A DNA stretch of 64,000 nucleotides from Methylacidiphilales bacterium (GCA_026225555.1 JAMFSY010000051.1:38407-102406); one strand, 5' to 3'. Shown: positions 23,927-33,283, counted from the first letter of the stretch. The notes: generated by a model not told the origin, from the sequence alone. Numbers and translations: made by a program.

Positions 23927-25018
23927 CTACTTAAGAGCCTTCCACACGCTGACACATTCGATCTGCGCCGTGCGCGGGAAAAGATCGATCGGCTGCACGC
24001 TCACCAGGCGGTAGCTCTTCGCCAGCATCCGCGCATCGCGCGCCAGGGTCGCCGGGTCGCAAGAGACGTAAACCAGGCACGACACTGCATCCAGGCACAG
24101 CGCCTCGGCCAGCCGCACTGGCAGGCCTTCGCGGGGAGGATCGAGCAGCACCGCCATGTCCGCACCTTGTCCAGGCCGGGCGCGCAATTCCTCCGGCAAC
24201 GCGATGGCGGCATCGCCCTGCTGCCAATCAACATTCTTCAGGCCAAGCCTCAAGGCATCCCGTAAGGTCCGCGGATCGTTATCCACCGCGATCACCTGCT
24301 CGAAACGCGCCGCCACCGGCTCGGTGAAAAAACCGCCGCCGCAATAGCCTTCGAGCAACGTCTTGCCCTTTTCGGGCAGTGCCTGCGCGATGAGGTCGCG
24401 GAGGGTCTCCCGCAAGTCATGGTTCGCCTGAAAAAATCCGCTCGGCGGCACGGTCGCGTCGCGTAGGGAAAAATGGCCCTCTGCCGGCGGGCTGGCACGC
24501 AGCTTCGTCAGCTCGGCATTAACCTCGTCCCGCGCCAGCAGGCATTCCCGGATATCGACCAATTCACGCCCGCCCACACTGCGAAATCCGATCCGCCCAC
24601 CCTCGGCATGCACGGTGATCCGGTTACGATAACGATAAGGCTTGGGACTCGCGATGATCGGAAGCACCGGCGCCTCCGGCAGCTTCGCCACGCGCGTGAA
24701 AGCCTCCCGCACCTGCGCCTCTTTCAATCGGCATTCCTCCACGTAAGTGAGATGCTGATACTGGCAGCCGCCGCAGTGGGCATAGTAGGGACAGGGCGGC
24801 GTTTCGCGGTCCGCGCCAGCTTCCAGGATTTCGATCACTTCGGCGCGGCCATGGTGGGCCTTGCGCTCAGTCACGCGAACGCGCGCGCGCTCGCCTTCGC
24901 CCGTAAAGGGCACAAAAAGAATGAAGCCGCCTTCGGTGCGAGCCAGACCGTCTCCGCCAAAAATCACCTTTTCGATGGTGACTTCCAAAACGTCCCCGAC
25001 CGAAAAGGGCCGGGGCAC
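23927..25018 (-). CDS. RlmD/TrmA-family RNA (uracil-5-)-methyltransferase
   Basis: 363 residues starting at a GTG. N-terminal TRAM-like RNA-binding domain (VGDVLEVTIEKVIFGGDGLAR), an Fe-S-type Cys cluster (CPYYAHCGGCQYQHL with a later Cys), a methyltransferase core (LLEGYCGGGFFTEPVA, DPPREGL) and the catalytic Cys in VYVSCDPATLARD. It is shorter than E. coli RlmD (about 430). Target uridine (1939 or 747 in 23S rRNA, or tRNA U54) is undetermined. Confidence 0.92.
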   Translation of the reverse strand: MPRPFSVGDVLEVTIEKVIFGGDGLARTEGGFILFVPFTGEGERARVRVTERKAHHGRAEVIEILEAGADRETPPCPYYAHCGGCQYQHLTYVEECRLKEAQVREAFTRVAKLPEAPVLPIIASPKPYRYRNRITVHAEGGRIGFRSVGGRELVDIRECLLARDEVNAELTKLRASPPAEGHFSLRDATVPPSGFFQANHDLRETLRDLIAQALPEKGKTLLEGYCGGGFFTEPVAARFEQVIAVDNDPRTLRDALRLGLKNVDWQQGDAAIALPEELRARPGQGADMAVLLDPPREGLPVRLAEALCLDAVSCLVYVSCDPATLARDARMLAKSYRLVSVQPIDLFPRTAQIECVSVWKALK

Positions 25019-25075
25019 CGCGGAGGATGGGCTAAAGCTAATGAACGACCTCGAGAACGACCAAGCCGGAACGGC

Positions 25076-25453
25076 TTAGTACCAGTTCTTCAAATCCGCC
25101 GGGGGATAATCATTGACCACCATGGAATCGTAAGGCGGCAACTTCTGGCTGCGATAGGAACCATCGTTGGTCGGGAAAGGAGAGGTGGCGACTTCGAAAA
25201 TGCCGTGGCCGATGTCCATCACCATGCGGGAAACGCCCTGAACGAGGAAGCCCTTGGTGAAGGCGACCGTGTTGCCTTCCGTATCGATCATGCTGAATTG
25301 CGAATCGAGCATCTCGGAGGGAGAAACGACGATATCGGCCAGACCGCGGCCCAATTTATCGTAGAACGAATCGCGGACGGGCATGGAAATATCAGCGTGT
25401 ACCATCAACTGGGGCGCAACGAGAAGCAGCGCCAGGGCGAGAATTCGTTTCAT
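25076..25453 (-). CDS. TIGR04073-type exosortase-system-associated secreted protein
   Basis: 125 residues with a signal peptide (KRILALALLLVAPQLMVHA) and the pattern of the small TIGR04073 family: KLGRGLADIVVSPSEM, a GFLVQGVSRMVMDIGHGIFEV core and a C-terminal Pro/Tyr-rich end (PPYDSMVVNDYPPADLK). This family occurs in genomes with exosortase/PEP-CTERM sorting; its job is unknown. It is not evidently linked to its neighbours. Confidence 0.7.
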   Translation of the reverse strand: MKRILALALLLVAPQLMVHADISMPVRDSFYDKLGRGLADIVVSPSEMLDSQFSMIDTEGNTVAFTKGFLVQGVSRMVMDIGHGIFEVATSPFPTNDGSYRSQKLPPYDSMVVNDYPPADLKNWY

Positions 25454-25540
25454 TGATAAAATTTAATGCTAAAAGTGTAAAAAGGGCAAGTGGGAAACTC
25501 CTGCGGAGGGCAATATTTTCAAAATATCCTCATGAGGCTT

Positions 25541-28090
25541 TCATGACACAGGCCCCTCACCCCGGCCAAAAAGATCCAGTTCCCGCAGCACTTCCTTCGC
25601 CCGTTCCTTCTTTTGCTTGGCACGGGCGAGCTTGGGCTGGCCGTTATCGTCGAGATGCCCCTCCTCAAGCTGCCGCAGGATTTCCTTCGCGCGTTTGAGT
25701 ACCGGCGCGGGCAAACCGGCCAGTCGCGCGACCTGGATGCCGTAGCTTTTATCGGTGCCGCCCGGCACGATCTTGCGCAGGAAAACGATCTGCTCGCCCC
25801 ATTCGCGCACCGCGACATTGTAATTCTTCGTCGCAGGCAGCAGCCGCGCCAATTCGGTCAGCTCGTGATAATGCGTGGCGAAGAGGGTCCGCGCCCGCAC
25901 CGTCGCATTCAGATATTCCGCCACCGACCACGCGATGCTCAGACCGTCGAACGTGCTCGTCCCGCGTCCGATCTCGTCGAGAATGACCAGGCTGCGGCTT
26001 GTCGCGTGATTGAGAATGTTGGCCGTCTCGTTCATCTCCACCATGAAAGTGCTCTGCCCGCGCCCGAGATCATCGCTCGCACCGACCCGCGTGAAAATCC
26101 GGTCGAGCAATCCCACCACCGCGCGCTGCGCCGGGACAAAGCAGCCGCAATGCGCCAGCAGCGCCAGCACCGCGACCTGTCTGATGTAAGTGCTCTTTCC
26201 GGCCATGTTCGGCCCGGTCAGGATAATCAGCCGCTCGGAATCCACCTCGAGCCGCACATCGTTCGGCACGAATTTCTCGCCCGCGGCCAGTTGCTCCAGC
26301 ACCGGGTGACGCGCCTCTTCCAGCAAAAGCAGGCCGCCGTCGTTCATCTCGGGCTGCACGTAATCGCGCTCCTGCGCCAACGCGCCCCAGCCGAGCAGCA
26401 CATCGATCTCGTGCAACGCCCGCGCCGTGTCCTGGATCGCCCGCAAGTGAGGCACCGCCGCTGAGCGCAGCTCGAGGAAGAGCTCGTATTCCAGTTGCCG
26501 AGACCGCTCCTGCGCGCCGAGGATCTTCGACTCCATCTGCTTCAGTTCGGGCGTCACGAAACGCTCCGCATTCGCCAGGGTTTGCTTGCGCGTATAATCA
26601 GCGGGCACTGAGGCGAGATTCGCCGCGCTGATCTCGATGTAGTAGCCGAACACCTGGTTGTACCGCACCTTCAACGAGCGAATCCCGGTCCGTTCCTGTT
26701 CGCGGCGTTGCAGGTCGGCCAGCCATTCCTGCCCCTCCACGGAGGCCGCGCGCAATTCATCCAGCGAGGCATTGTAGCCCGAGGCGATCAGGCCGCCTTC
26801 CTTCAGCAAAATGGGCGGATCGCTCGCCAGCGCGCGTTGATAAAGTTCCGACAATTCCGGCAGCGGCGTGATCTTTCCGCCCAACTCACACAATACCGGC
26901 ACGGCATGCGCGGCCAATGCCTCGCGCAATGGCGGCAACTGTTCCAGCGAGACCCGTAACGCAATCAGGTCGCGGGCGTTGCCGCTGCCCTGGACCAGTC
27001 GCGCCACCAACCGCTCGAGATCGCGCACCTGTTTGAGACGGTCCTGCAAAGCGCCCCGGTCCAATTGATTCGCCCGCGCCCAGGCGACGACACTTTGGCG
27101 GCGCTCGATGGCGGCGAGATCACGCAAGGGCGCCAGCAGCCATTGCCGCAAAAGCCGGCCACCGCCGGCGGTCACCGTGCGATCCACCGCCGCCAGCAGC
27201 GTCGTCTGGCCTGAACCGGCGCGCAAGGGCTCGACCAGTTCGAGATTGCGCCGCGTGGCCGCGTCGAGAATCAGCGCATCGTCCCTCTGCCAGAGCCGCA
27301 GGCTGTGTACGTGGCCCAACTGGCGGCGCAGTTCGTGGCTCAAATAATGGAGCAGACCGCCCGCCGCGCTCAGCGCGCCCGCGATCCCGCCCCCGGAGTC
27401 GGCATCCGTCGCTTTCGCGAGACCAAAACCATCCAGCGAAGCCGTCTTGAAATGGTCCCGCAGGGTGTGCTCCGCCGCGTCGGGGGCAAAGCTCCACGCA
27501 TCGTGTTCGACCAGGAGATAGGCCAGTGCCACGCCGTTGGAAAGGGCCGACGTTTCGAGATCGATCCGATAACCTTTCGCCACCACGACCTCCGCCGGAT
27601 TCAACCGCCCCAGGGCATCGCGCAAAGCCTCCGCCGTGGGAAAATCGCCCGCGAAAAACTCGCCCGTGGTGAGATCGATGGCCGCGACGCCGAAGCCCTC
27701 CTTTACCGGCACGACCGAGGCGAGGAAGTTGTTCTGCTTGGGCTCGAGCTGGCCCGCATCCAGGATACTGCCCGGCGTGAGCACCTGCGTGATTTCGCGT
27801 CGCACGACCTGCCCGGGCTTGGGCGCTTCCATCTGGTCGCAGATCGCGACGCGACGCCCCGCCTTGAGCAGTTGCGCGATGTAGCCCTCGGCGGCGTGAT
27901 AAGGCATGCCGCACATCGGCGTCCCCTGCCGCTGTGTCAACGTCAGGTCGAGCAGCCGCGATCCCTCCTCCGCATCGGAGAAGAAGAGCTCGTAGAAATC
28001 GCCCAGCCGGAAAAGCAGGATGGCGTCGGGCGGTACTTCTCGTTTGAGCCGATGATACTGCTGCATCATGGGCGTTTGAACGTCGGACAT
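25541..28090 (-). CDS. mutS: DNA mismatch repair protein MutS
   Basis: Recognises mismatches and recruits MutL. 849 residues, full length. N-terminal mismatch-binding domain with the Phe-x-Glu wedge region (FRLGDFYELFFSDAEEGS), connector, lever (KVRYNQVFGYYIEIS) and the ABC-type ATPase with Walker A GPNMAGKSTYIRQ, Walker B SLVILDEIGRGTSTFDGL and FATHYHELTELA. The C-terminal helix-turn-helix/dimer region ends near KKERAKEVLRELDLF. Confidence 0.97.
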   Translation of the reverse strand: MSDVQTPMMQQYHRLKREVPPDAILLFRLGDFYELFFSDAEEGSRLLDLTLTQRQGTPMCGMPYHAAEGYIAQLLKAGRRVAICDQMEAPKPGQVVRREITQVLTPGSILDAGQLEPKQNNFLASVVPVKEGFGVAAIDLTTGEFFAGDFPTAEALRDALGRLNPAEVVVAKGYRIDLETSALSNGVALAYLLVEHDAWSFAPDAAEHTLRDHFKTASLDGFGLAKATDADSGGGIAGALSAAGGLLHYLSHELRRQLGHVHSLRLWQRDDALILDAATRRNLELVEPLRAGSGQTTLLAAVDRTVTAGGGRLLRQWLLAPLRDLAAIERRQSVVAWARANQLDRGALQDRLKQVRDLERLVARLVQGSGNARDLIALRVSLEQLPPLREALAAHAVPVLCELGGKITPLPELSELYQRALASDPPILLKEGGLIASGYNASLDELRAASVEGQEWLADLQRREQERTGIRSLKVRYNQVFGYYIEISAANLASVPADYTRKQTLANAERFVTPELKQMESKILGAQERSRQLEYELFLELRSAAVPHLRAIQDTARALHEIDVLLGWGALAQERDYVQPEMNDGGLLLLEEARHPVLEQLAAGEKFVPNDVRLEVDSERLIILTGPNMAGKSTYIRQVAVLALLAHCGCFVPAQRAVVGLLDRIFTRVGASDDLGRGQSTFMVEMNETANILNHATSRSLVILDEIGRGTSTFDGLSIAWSVAEYLNATVRARTLFATHYHELTELARLLPATKNYNVAVREWGEQIVFLRKIVPGGTDKSYGIQVARLAGLPAPVLKRAKEILRQLEEGHLDDNGQPKLARAKQKKERAKEVLRELDLFGRGEGPVS

Positions 28091-28200
28091 GGAGTGGGCA
28101 GGATAGCGGGCCTGCGCCGCCTTGAGCAGAAATTTTTTGCTCTTTTTAACGGGAGTGAATAAGTCGGAGGACAGGGACTATCGTCCCTACCCTGAGAGCT

Positions 28201-29958
28201 TTACCCTACGAAGAACTTCCAAAGCCCTTCCGGCGCATGCACCCGGACGAGGGCGAGTCCGACCAGCGGAAGGTGTACCCCCCGACGGTACGCGACGTAA
28301 TGGCCGTGCCATTTCGGACGGTACTTGCGCTTGAACTCGAAGAGCGATTTGTAGCCGTAGATATGGTTCAGATTCTCGAAGAGGAACTGCACCGCCTTTT
28401 CTTCCGTGACGAGTTGGGAGGGCGTGTGCTCGGTGTTGGCGAGCGGGGCGAGGCCCAAGCTGATCTCCGTGATTCCGCGCGCGCGAAAATGGAGGATCGA
28501 TTCAACCAGAACGAAGTCCATGATATTGCGCGCCTGCGGCAGATGGCGCATCAGGTCGAGCGCTCGCCCGCGCCCCTGCGCGAAGCGTCTCCAGGTGGCA
28601 AAGGCCAGGGCCGTGCCCGCGGCATCGACGGCCACCGCCGCGCCGAATTCCCGGATGTCCTCGAGAGAAAAAGCGCCCATGTCGAATGACATCTCCCGCG
28701 CCCTCTTGACCTCGATCCAGGACTGGGAAATGGAGCTTAGTTGCCGCTCCAATACCGTGTCGATTCCGGAGCGCGCCTCGTACCAGCGGAATCGAACGCC
28801 CAGCTTGCGCGCCTTGTTGCAGAGCGTGCGCAGATTTTGATATTCCCCGCCCCGCAGATGAAATTCCTCCGCGCGCAAACGGGCGCCCTCCCCGATCTTG
28901 AAGAGCGAAAAACCAGCCTTCCGGTAACCGTCGAGCATGTCCTCCGTCGCGGCATAGAAGACCGGCTCCCAATCGTGTTGCCGACAAAAAACCACGAAGT
29001 CCCCGATGGCCGCCGTGCGCATGTCGGGATGTCCGATGGGATCGGCCAGGGCCACGGCGATGTTGCCGGAGAGCACGTAGGGAATTACCGCCCGGCCATC
29101 GTCGGTAAAGAAGTAGTGTTTATCGGGCAGCAGGGCGTAGGCGTCGAATGGATCGTGACCATATTCGTCGATCAGCGCGCGGGCCTGCACCCGATGCTCC
29201 TCCCGGCCCCAGCGCCGCTGCAGAACCGGTCGCAGGGTCAGGAAGAGGCCCACCAGCGCAATCGATGTTCCCCCCGTGCGCAGAATGGAAAAGAAGTGGC
29301 CCATGCGCGGGGTGAGTGGCTGCTGCGTCCGGGTATTTTGGACCAGCACCAGTTCGCAGGCCGTCTGACCGCAACCGAGCCAATCGTCCTCGCCTGAAGT
29401 CTGGTCGCGCAATTCATGCAGCCGCACCGTCCCGAACGCGAGCAGGGCGATGGCGAGCAGCGGACAGATCACCAGGGCGGAGCGAACCGAGCGCGGGTCG
29501 GAGCCTGCCATGAAATACCGCCGATGGAGGAGCAGAAAGCTGATCATGTAGCCATTGACCAGCAATTGTGGCCAGATGACCGCGCGGCCCAGGTGCAGAG
29601 CGGGGGCGATCGTCAAGGCCACGATGGTCAGAAGCCATGCCACCCGCTTGCCCCGCACCAGACCCGACGCGAGAATGAAGAGGAGGACCGAGGTCAGGAA
29701 CATCAGAAGCCGGCGTCCTTCGGAAATCTCAAAAGGAATCCACGGCGCAAGCCAGTGGACCAGCTTCGGGCGGTGATGGAGCAGCGATGCGTAGAGATTC
29801 AGCCCGGCGGAAAAACGGACGAACCAGGCCAGCAAAACGACGCTCCACCGGGGATGAAGCGAGATCATCACTCGCTTTTTTGCGGATTTTTCGGGAATCG
29901 AGCCCTCATAGAGAGGCACGGGCAGCAAGGCTTCGGATCGGGGAGCAGGACTGCTCAT
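28201..29958 (-). CDS. Lysyl-phosphatidylglycerol synthase (MprF/LpiA type, DUF2156)
   Basis: 585 residues. About six TM segments in the first 260 residues, then a double GNAT-like DUF2156 catalytic domain (YGHDPFDAYALLPDKHYFFT, VALADPIGHP, FYAATEDMLDGYRKAGFSLFKIGEGA, KYRPKWHGHYVAY). The family transfers lysine or alanine from aminoacyl-tRNA to phosphatidylglycerol, lowering the negative surface charge. The flippase part is short compared with full MprF (about 840 residues). Its start overlaps the stop of a VirJ/AcvB-like gene (ATGA), recalling the lpiA-acvB pairing of alphaproteobacteria. Confidence 0.9.
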   Translation of the reverse strand: MSSPAPRSEALLPVPLYEGSIPEKSAKKRVMISLHPRWSVVLLAWFVRFSAGLNLYASLLHHRPKLVHWLAPWIPFEISEGRRLLMFLTSVLLFILASGLVRGKRVAWLLTIVALTIAPALHLGRAVIWPQLLVNGYMISFLLLHRRYFMAGSDPRSVRSALVICPLLAIALLAFGTVRLHELRDQTSGEDDWLGCGQTACELVLVQNTRTQQPLTPRMGHFFSILRTGGTSIALVGLFLTLRPVLQRRWGREEHRVQARALIDEYGHDPFDAYALLPDKHYFFTDDGRAVIPYVLSGNIAVALADPIGHPDMRTAAIGDFVVFCRQHDWEPVFYAATEDMLDGYRKAGFSLFKIGEGARLRAEEFHLRGGEYQNLRTLCNKARKLGVRFRWYEARSGIDTVLERQLSSISQSWIEVKRAREMSFDMGAFSLEDIREFGAAVAVDAAGTALAFATWRRFAQGRGRALDLMRHLPQARNIMDFVLVESILHFRARGITEISLGLAPLANTEHTPSQLVTEEKAVQFLFENLNHIYGYKSLFEFKRKYRPKWHGHYVAYRRGVHLPLVGLALVRVHAPEGLWKFFVG

Positions 29959-30764
29959 GGCTTGTCGATCCGCACGGCCATTTTGGCGGCGGGAGGGGGA
30001 CGGACAAGCCAGCCGGCACTGTCCGCCAATTTGGAGACGAATTGATCCCGGTTATTGCGGTACCGATGCCCGGTATCTGGAAAATCGTACTCCTTATGCT
30101 CGGCGGTCAAGACCGCCAGCCAGGCCCGGGAATCGATCAAGTCCTGCTCGGCGTGCCACTGCACCACCCGCAGGTCATCCATGGCCCGGGCAAAGTCAGC
30201 CATCGCGAAGGTGCCCGGGCCGGTCGGAAGCACGTTAAGCTTGTCCTGGGTGCGCAGGCCGTAACGACCCCGGTTGAGTGGCTCAACCACCAGCAATCCG
30301 GTCAGGTTACTCGGCGGATGCGGGCCGCCCGCCACGGCAATCGCCTGGGCCGCTCCCATGGAAAACCCGCCCACGATGAGGGGCGGGGGATGATCGCCGT
30401 ACACGGCCTCGCGGCTTTGGGCGATGGTCTGGAAATCGGCCTGCAGGGTGGGCAGATCATAATCGGTCAAAGCATAGAGTGGGGAATCGATCCCGATCAC
30501 GTCGTAGCCCTGCTTTTGCAGGCCATGGCTGATCGCTTCCTCAAGCCGGTGCCAGCCGCCATCGCCCGAGGCAAAGACAACGATGGCAAGGCACGGCAGC
30601 TTTTTGGCGGGAAATTCGAGCACCTTGAAATCGCCCCGAATCAGATGGAGCGTGACCGGCACTCCGCTCGAATGAAGCGTCTCGAGCTGCCAGACGGCGA
30701 GGGAAAGCAGGGTCAGCAAACCCAGGCAAATGGAACGGCTGTTCCTGATCAGGTAGGATTCCAC
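29955..30764 (-). CDS. VirJ/AcvB-like periplasmic alpha/beta hydrolase (first of tandem pair)
   Basis: 269 residues, GTG start. N-terminal TM anchor (SICLGLLTLLSLAVW), then an alpha/beta-hydrolase domain of the VirJ/AcvB type with the SGDGGWHRLE oxyanion-region motif, GIDSPLYALTDYDL, nucleophile elbow GGFSMGAAQ and NRGRYGLRTQDKLN. AcvB of Agrobacterium is a lysyl-phosphatidylglycerol hydrolase encoded with the synthase LpiA. Translational overlap with the DUF2156 synthase makes the same role likely here (inference). Confidence 0.85.
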   Translation of the reverse strand: MESYLIRNSRSICLGLLTLLSLAVWQLETLHSSGVPVTLHLIRGDFKVLEFPAKKLPCLAIVVFASGDGGWHRLEEAISHGLQKQGYDVIGIDSPLYALTDYDLPTLQADFQTIAQSREAVYGDHPPPLIVGGFSMGAAQAIAVAGGPHPPSNLTGLLVVEPLNRGRYGLRTQDKLNVLPTGPGTFAMADFARAMDDLRVVQWHAEQDLIDSRAWLAVLTAEHKEYDFPDTGHRYRNNRDQFVSKLADSAGWLVRPPPAAKMAVRIDKP

Positions 30765-30846
30765 GCCGCGAAAAATAGCGAAAAAGAAAGATGAAGTCCC
30801 CTCTTTTCACCTGCAGAAACATTACAATCCGCGCCCTGTTTTTTTC

Positions 30847-31740
30847 TTACGGCTGCAGTATCCAATTCACGCTATCGACCAGCATCGGGAAAAAATCGGG
30901 CGACGGCCCATTGAAATCGTGAAAGCCATGCTCGTAGACAAGCTCTTGGTGCGGCGCGGGCAGTGTCTGTAACCAGCTCACCGAATCCAGGGGATCGAAA
31001 CCACCATGCCATTGCAATACCCGCACCGGGCGCAGGCCCTCCGCGAAATCGGACACGCCGAAGGTCCCCGGCCCGGTCGGCGGGATATCGAGTTTGTCCG
31101 TCACGCGCAGGCCATAGCGGCCCCGGTTCGGACTTGCCAGCAACAAGAGCCCGACCAGATGGGGCGGTGGATGCGCACCGCCCGCGGCGGCGACGGCCTG
31201 TATGGCGCCCATTGACCAGCCGCCCAGGATCAGGGGTGGCGGATGACTCCCGTGGGGAACGCTGGCCATTCGCGCCATTTCCGCCTCGTCGGCCTGGAGC
31301 GTATCGAGATCGTAGTCCGTCTTGGCGTAGGCCGCGCAGTCGATGCCGACCACATCATACCCGGCATCGGCCAGGGAGCGGGCCACGGCATCTTCCCATC
31401 CGCCCCAGCCAAAATCACCCGAGCCGAAGAGGATCAAGGCACGCGTCTGGATTTTGCGGGAGGGAAATTCAAAGAAAGCGAACGGCCCCCGCTTCAGCTT
31501 CGCCGAAAAGGTCAGCTTGTCCGGGACGTTCTGCGCCATCGGAACGAAGGGCGGCGCGGTGAACCAGGCGAAGAAACGAAAAAGGAGGAAGGCCGTAACG
31601 AGCAAGATCTCGCCCCAGAACAAGGCCCGGCCCAGATGGAATTCGCGTTTCTCTAAATCGGGGCAGGTCTTCAGCATGCGGCGTGGCCAAAATAACGGCC
31701 ACGGCTCGAAAAGAAAAGCCCCGCGCCCTACTGCCGCCAT
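30847..31740 (-). CDS. VirJ/AcvB-like periplasmic alpha/beta hydrolase (second of tandem pair)
   Basis: Up to 297 residues; M22 at 31677 is an alternative start. TM anchor near residues 38-62 (ALFWGEILLVTAFLLFRFFAW), then the same domain as its downstream neighbour: GSGDFGWGGWEDA, GIDCAAYAKTDYDLDTLQADE, GGWSMGAIQ and SPNRGRYGLRVTDKLDIPPTGPGTF. Tandem duplication with the gene at 29955-30764, from which it is separated by 82 bases. Probably part of the same aminoacyl-lipid turnover unit. Confidence 0.83.
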   Translation of the reverse strand: MAAVGRGAFLFEPWPLFWPRRMLKTCPDLEKREFHLGRALFWGEILLVTAFLLFRFFAWFTAPPFVPMAQNVPDKLTFSAKLKRGPFAFFEFPSRKIQTRALILFGSGDFGWGGWEDAVARSLADAGYDVVGIDCAAYAKTDYDLDTLQADEAEMARMASVPHGSHPPPLILGGWSMGAIQAVAAAGGAHPPPHLVGLLLLASPNRGRYGLRVTDKLDIPPTGPGTFGVSDFAEGLRPVRVLQWHGGFDPLDSVSWLQTLPAPHQELVYEHGFHDFNGPSPDFFPMLVDSVNWILQP

Positions 31741-31784
31741 CTAAGCTTGTTGCCGGGGCCGAACATGGGGATGATGTCCATCGA

Positions 31785-32495
31785 ATGAAACTTTTCCTTT
31801 TGCGCCTGGGCGGTCCGCTTGTCGCCGTGGCCCTGCTCCTGAGTCTGGTCGCTTGCGCCTCCATCAGCGTTGAGCCCGGGATGGAAGCGCCGATCCCAAA
31901 AATGCCCGAGAAGATCTACGTCGCGAACTTCTCCACCGCGCACAGCCAGTTCAATGTCGATCGCGAAAAAGTGGAGCTCACCGCGTTTAAGAAGGATCTC
32001 CAGCACATCCTGCAGGTCGCGCAGGTGGCGGACCTGAATGATCGCCTGATCGAAGCCGAGCCTGCACCTGCTCATCCCTGGGACCATGTCCAGAATGCCT
32101 GGCTGATCCGGGGCGAATTCGTCCTCGTGAACCAAGGGAGCCGGTTTCTCCGCACGACCATCGGCTTTGGCGCGGGCGGGACCAAGCTCGAGACGAAGGT
32201 CGTCGTGTATGATCTCTCCCGTCAGGATCGCCAGCCCATCCTGACCTTTTCCACCACTGGCGGCAGCAATGCCGAGCCGGGCGCGGTGACTTCCTTCGCG
32301 ACCGATCCGCTCGACCTCGCGGTCCAGATCGCGCTCAGCGGCGTCTCCGGTTTTTCCCACGGCTTGACGGAGGACACCAAGCGCACCGCCCGTGAGATCA
32401 CCGCCCAGCTTTCCGACGTGATGTACCGCCATCATTTGATCACCAAGGAAAACTGGATGAAGCCCAAGCGGCTCGGTCAGATCACCACGCCTTAA
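31785..32495 (+). CDS. DUF4410-family lipoprotein
   Basis: 236 residues from the ATG at 31785. Lipoprotein signal with lipobox-like SLVACASIS. The body fits DUF4410 (KIYVANFSTAHSQFNVDREK, AWLIRGEFVLVNQGSRFLRT, GFGAGGTKLETKVVVYDLS, FSTTGGSNAEPGAV), a family of small envelope lipoproteins of unknown function. Its stop codon TAA is also the first three bases of repeat A copy 2. Divergent from the VirJ/AcvB pair. Confidence 0.8.
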   Translation: MKLFLLRLGGPLVAVALLLSLVACASISVEPGMEAPIPKMPEKIYVANFSTAHSQFNVDREKVELTAFKKDLQHILQVAQVADLNDRLIEAEPAPAHPWDHVQNAWLIRGEFVLVNQGSRFLRTTIGFGAGGTKLETKVVVYDLSRQDRQPILTFSTTGGSNAEPGAVTSFATDPLDLAVQIALSGVSGFSHGLTEDTKRTAREITAQLSDVMYRHHLITKENWMKPKRLGQITTP

Positions 32496-32638
32496 TCTCT
32501 TGGGGGCTCATTCCCCGAAGCTCGCTTCGGCTCGGATGGTAGCCGCCGCACGCCGTGCGGTGGAGGAGAGAAGAAAAGCTCCCACGCTCCGGTCCTCCTT
32601 CGAAAAGACACCACCGCACGGCGTGCGGCGGCTACCAT
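32493..32638. repeat. Palindromic repeat A, copy 2
   Basis: 43-base flank (32493-32535), left arm 32536-32563, 47-base loop, right arm 32611-32638. The arms are perfect over 28 bp and differ from copy 1 at the outermost base with the matching change on the other side (GTGG/CCAC versus ATGG/CCAT). The flank is on the opposite side from copy 1 and reverse-complemented, while the loop reads in the same direction. The rest of 32639-32695 contains TGCCGACCGC, also found in repeat C. Confidence 0.85.
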
Positions 32639-32695
32639 GGAAACTGACGGCGTGCGTAGACCGCCGCAACTACTGCCGACCGCAGGTCCGGGGGG

Positions 32696-33283
32696 TTACT
32701 GCGCGCCAGCGGCAATCGGCACCTGCACCTCGCCCACGCGCCACCAGGAGGGCATCCAACTTGTCGTCGTGTAATAGAGATACCGGGGCGGGCCCACCTC
32801 GGGAATATTGCGCGCCTTCATCCGCTCGTGGATCTTCTGCAGGCCGAGCAGGAACGAAGCGGGCGAATAATTTCCCGTCTGCGCATAGCAGGCCACGGTC
32901 ATCGAGGGCATCTGCTGTAACGTCGCCCCATGATCATGGACCCGCGGCAGGCCGGGCAGCGGATCGAGAAGGATCTGCACCAAGAGATGCACCTGTGCGC
33001 CATCGGCCACCGGCGATTTCACCCAATCCGGAAAGGTCAGCACGGTCGGCGTATTCAGTCCCGAATGGGCCAGCGCCGCGTAGCGCGCGCCGAGCTGAAA
33101 ACCGTGGTCCCAGACTTTATCGAGGGTCCCGGTTCCGTCTGTCTCGATCACCGTGAAGGCGGGCAACGTTCGCACGCTCACTTCATCCAGTGGAGCAGGC
33201 CCGAAAAGTTCGTTGGCGCGAAGTCCGCCCGTCAGCAGCGCCATGAGCCCGAGCAGGCAGGCCAGCCTCCACTCAAGCCGCAT
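32696..33283 (-). CDS. Secreted SOUL/GyrI-like effector-binding-fold protein
   Basis: 195 residues with an N-terminal signal-like hydrophobic stretch (LACLLGLMALLTGGLRA). The body has the internal-repeat pattern of SOUL/GyrI-like domains (RTLPAFTVIETDGTG, then PRYLYYTTTSWMPSWWRVGEVQVPI near the C-terminus), which bind small molecules or haem. It overlaps the upstream HAD-phosphatase gene by 11 bases. Ligand unknown. Confidence 0.65.
   Translation of the reverse strand: MRLEWRLACLLGLMALLTGGLRANELFGPAPLDEVSVRTLPAFTVIETDGTGTLDKVWDHGFQLGARYAALAHSGLNTPTVLTFPDWVKSPVADGAQVHLLVQILLDPLPGLPRVHDHGATLQQMPSMTVACYAQTGNYSPASFLLGLQKIHERMKARNIPEVGPPRYLYYTTTSWMPSWWRVGEVQVPIAAGAQ

Noticed and set aside
28124..28147. 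Hairpin with T-run (GAGCA...TGCTC TTTTT) near mutS
   Set aside because: It reads as a terminator only on the plus strand, where there is no gene to end.
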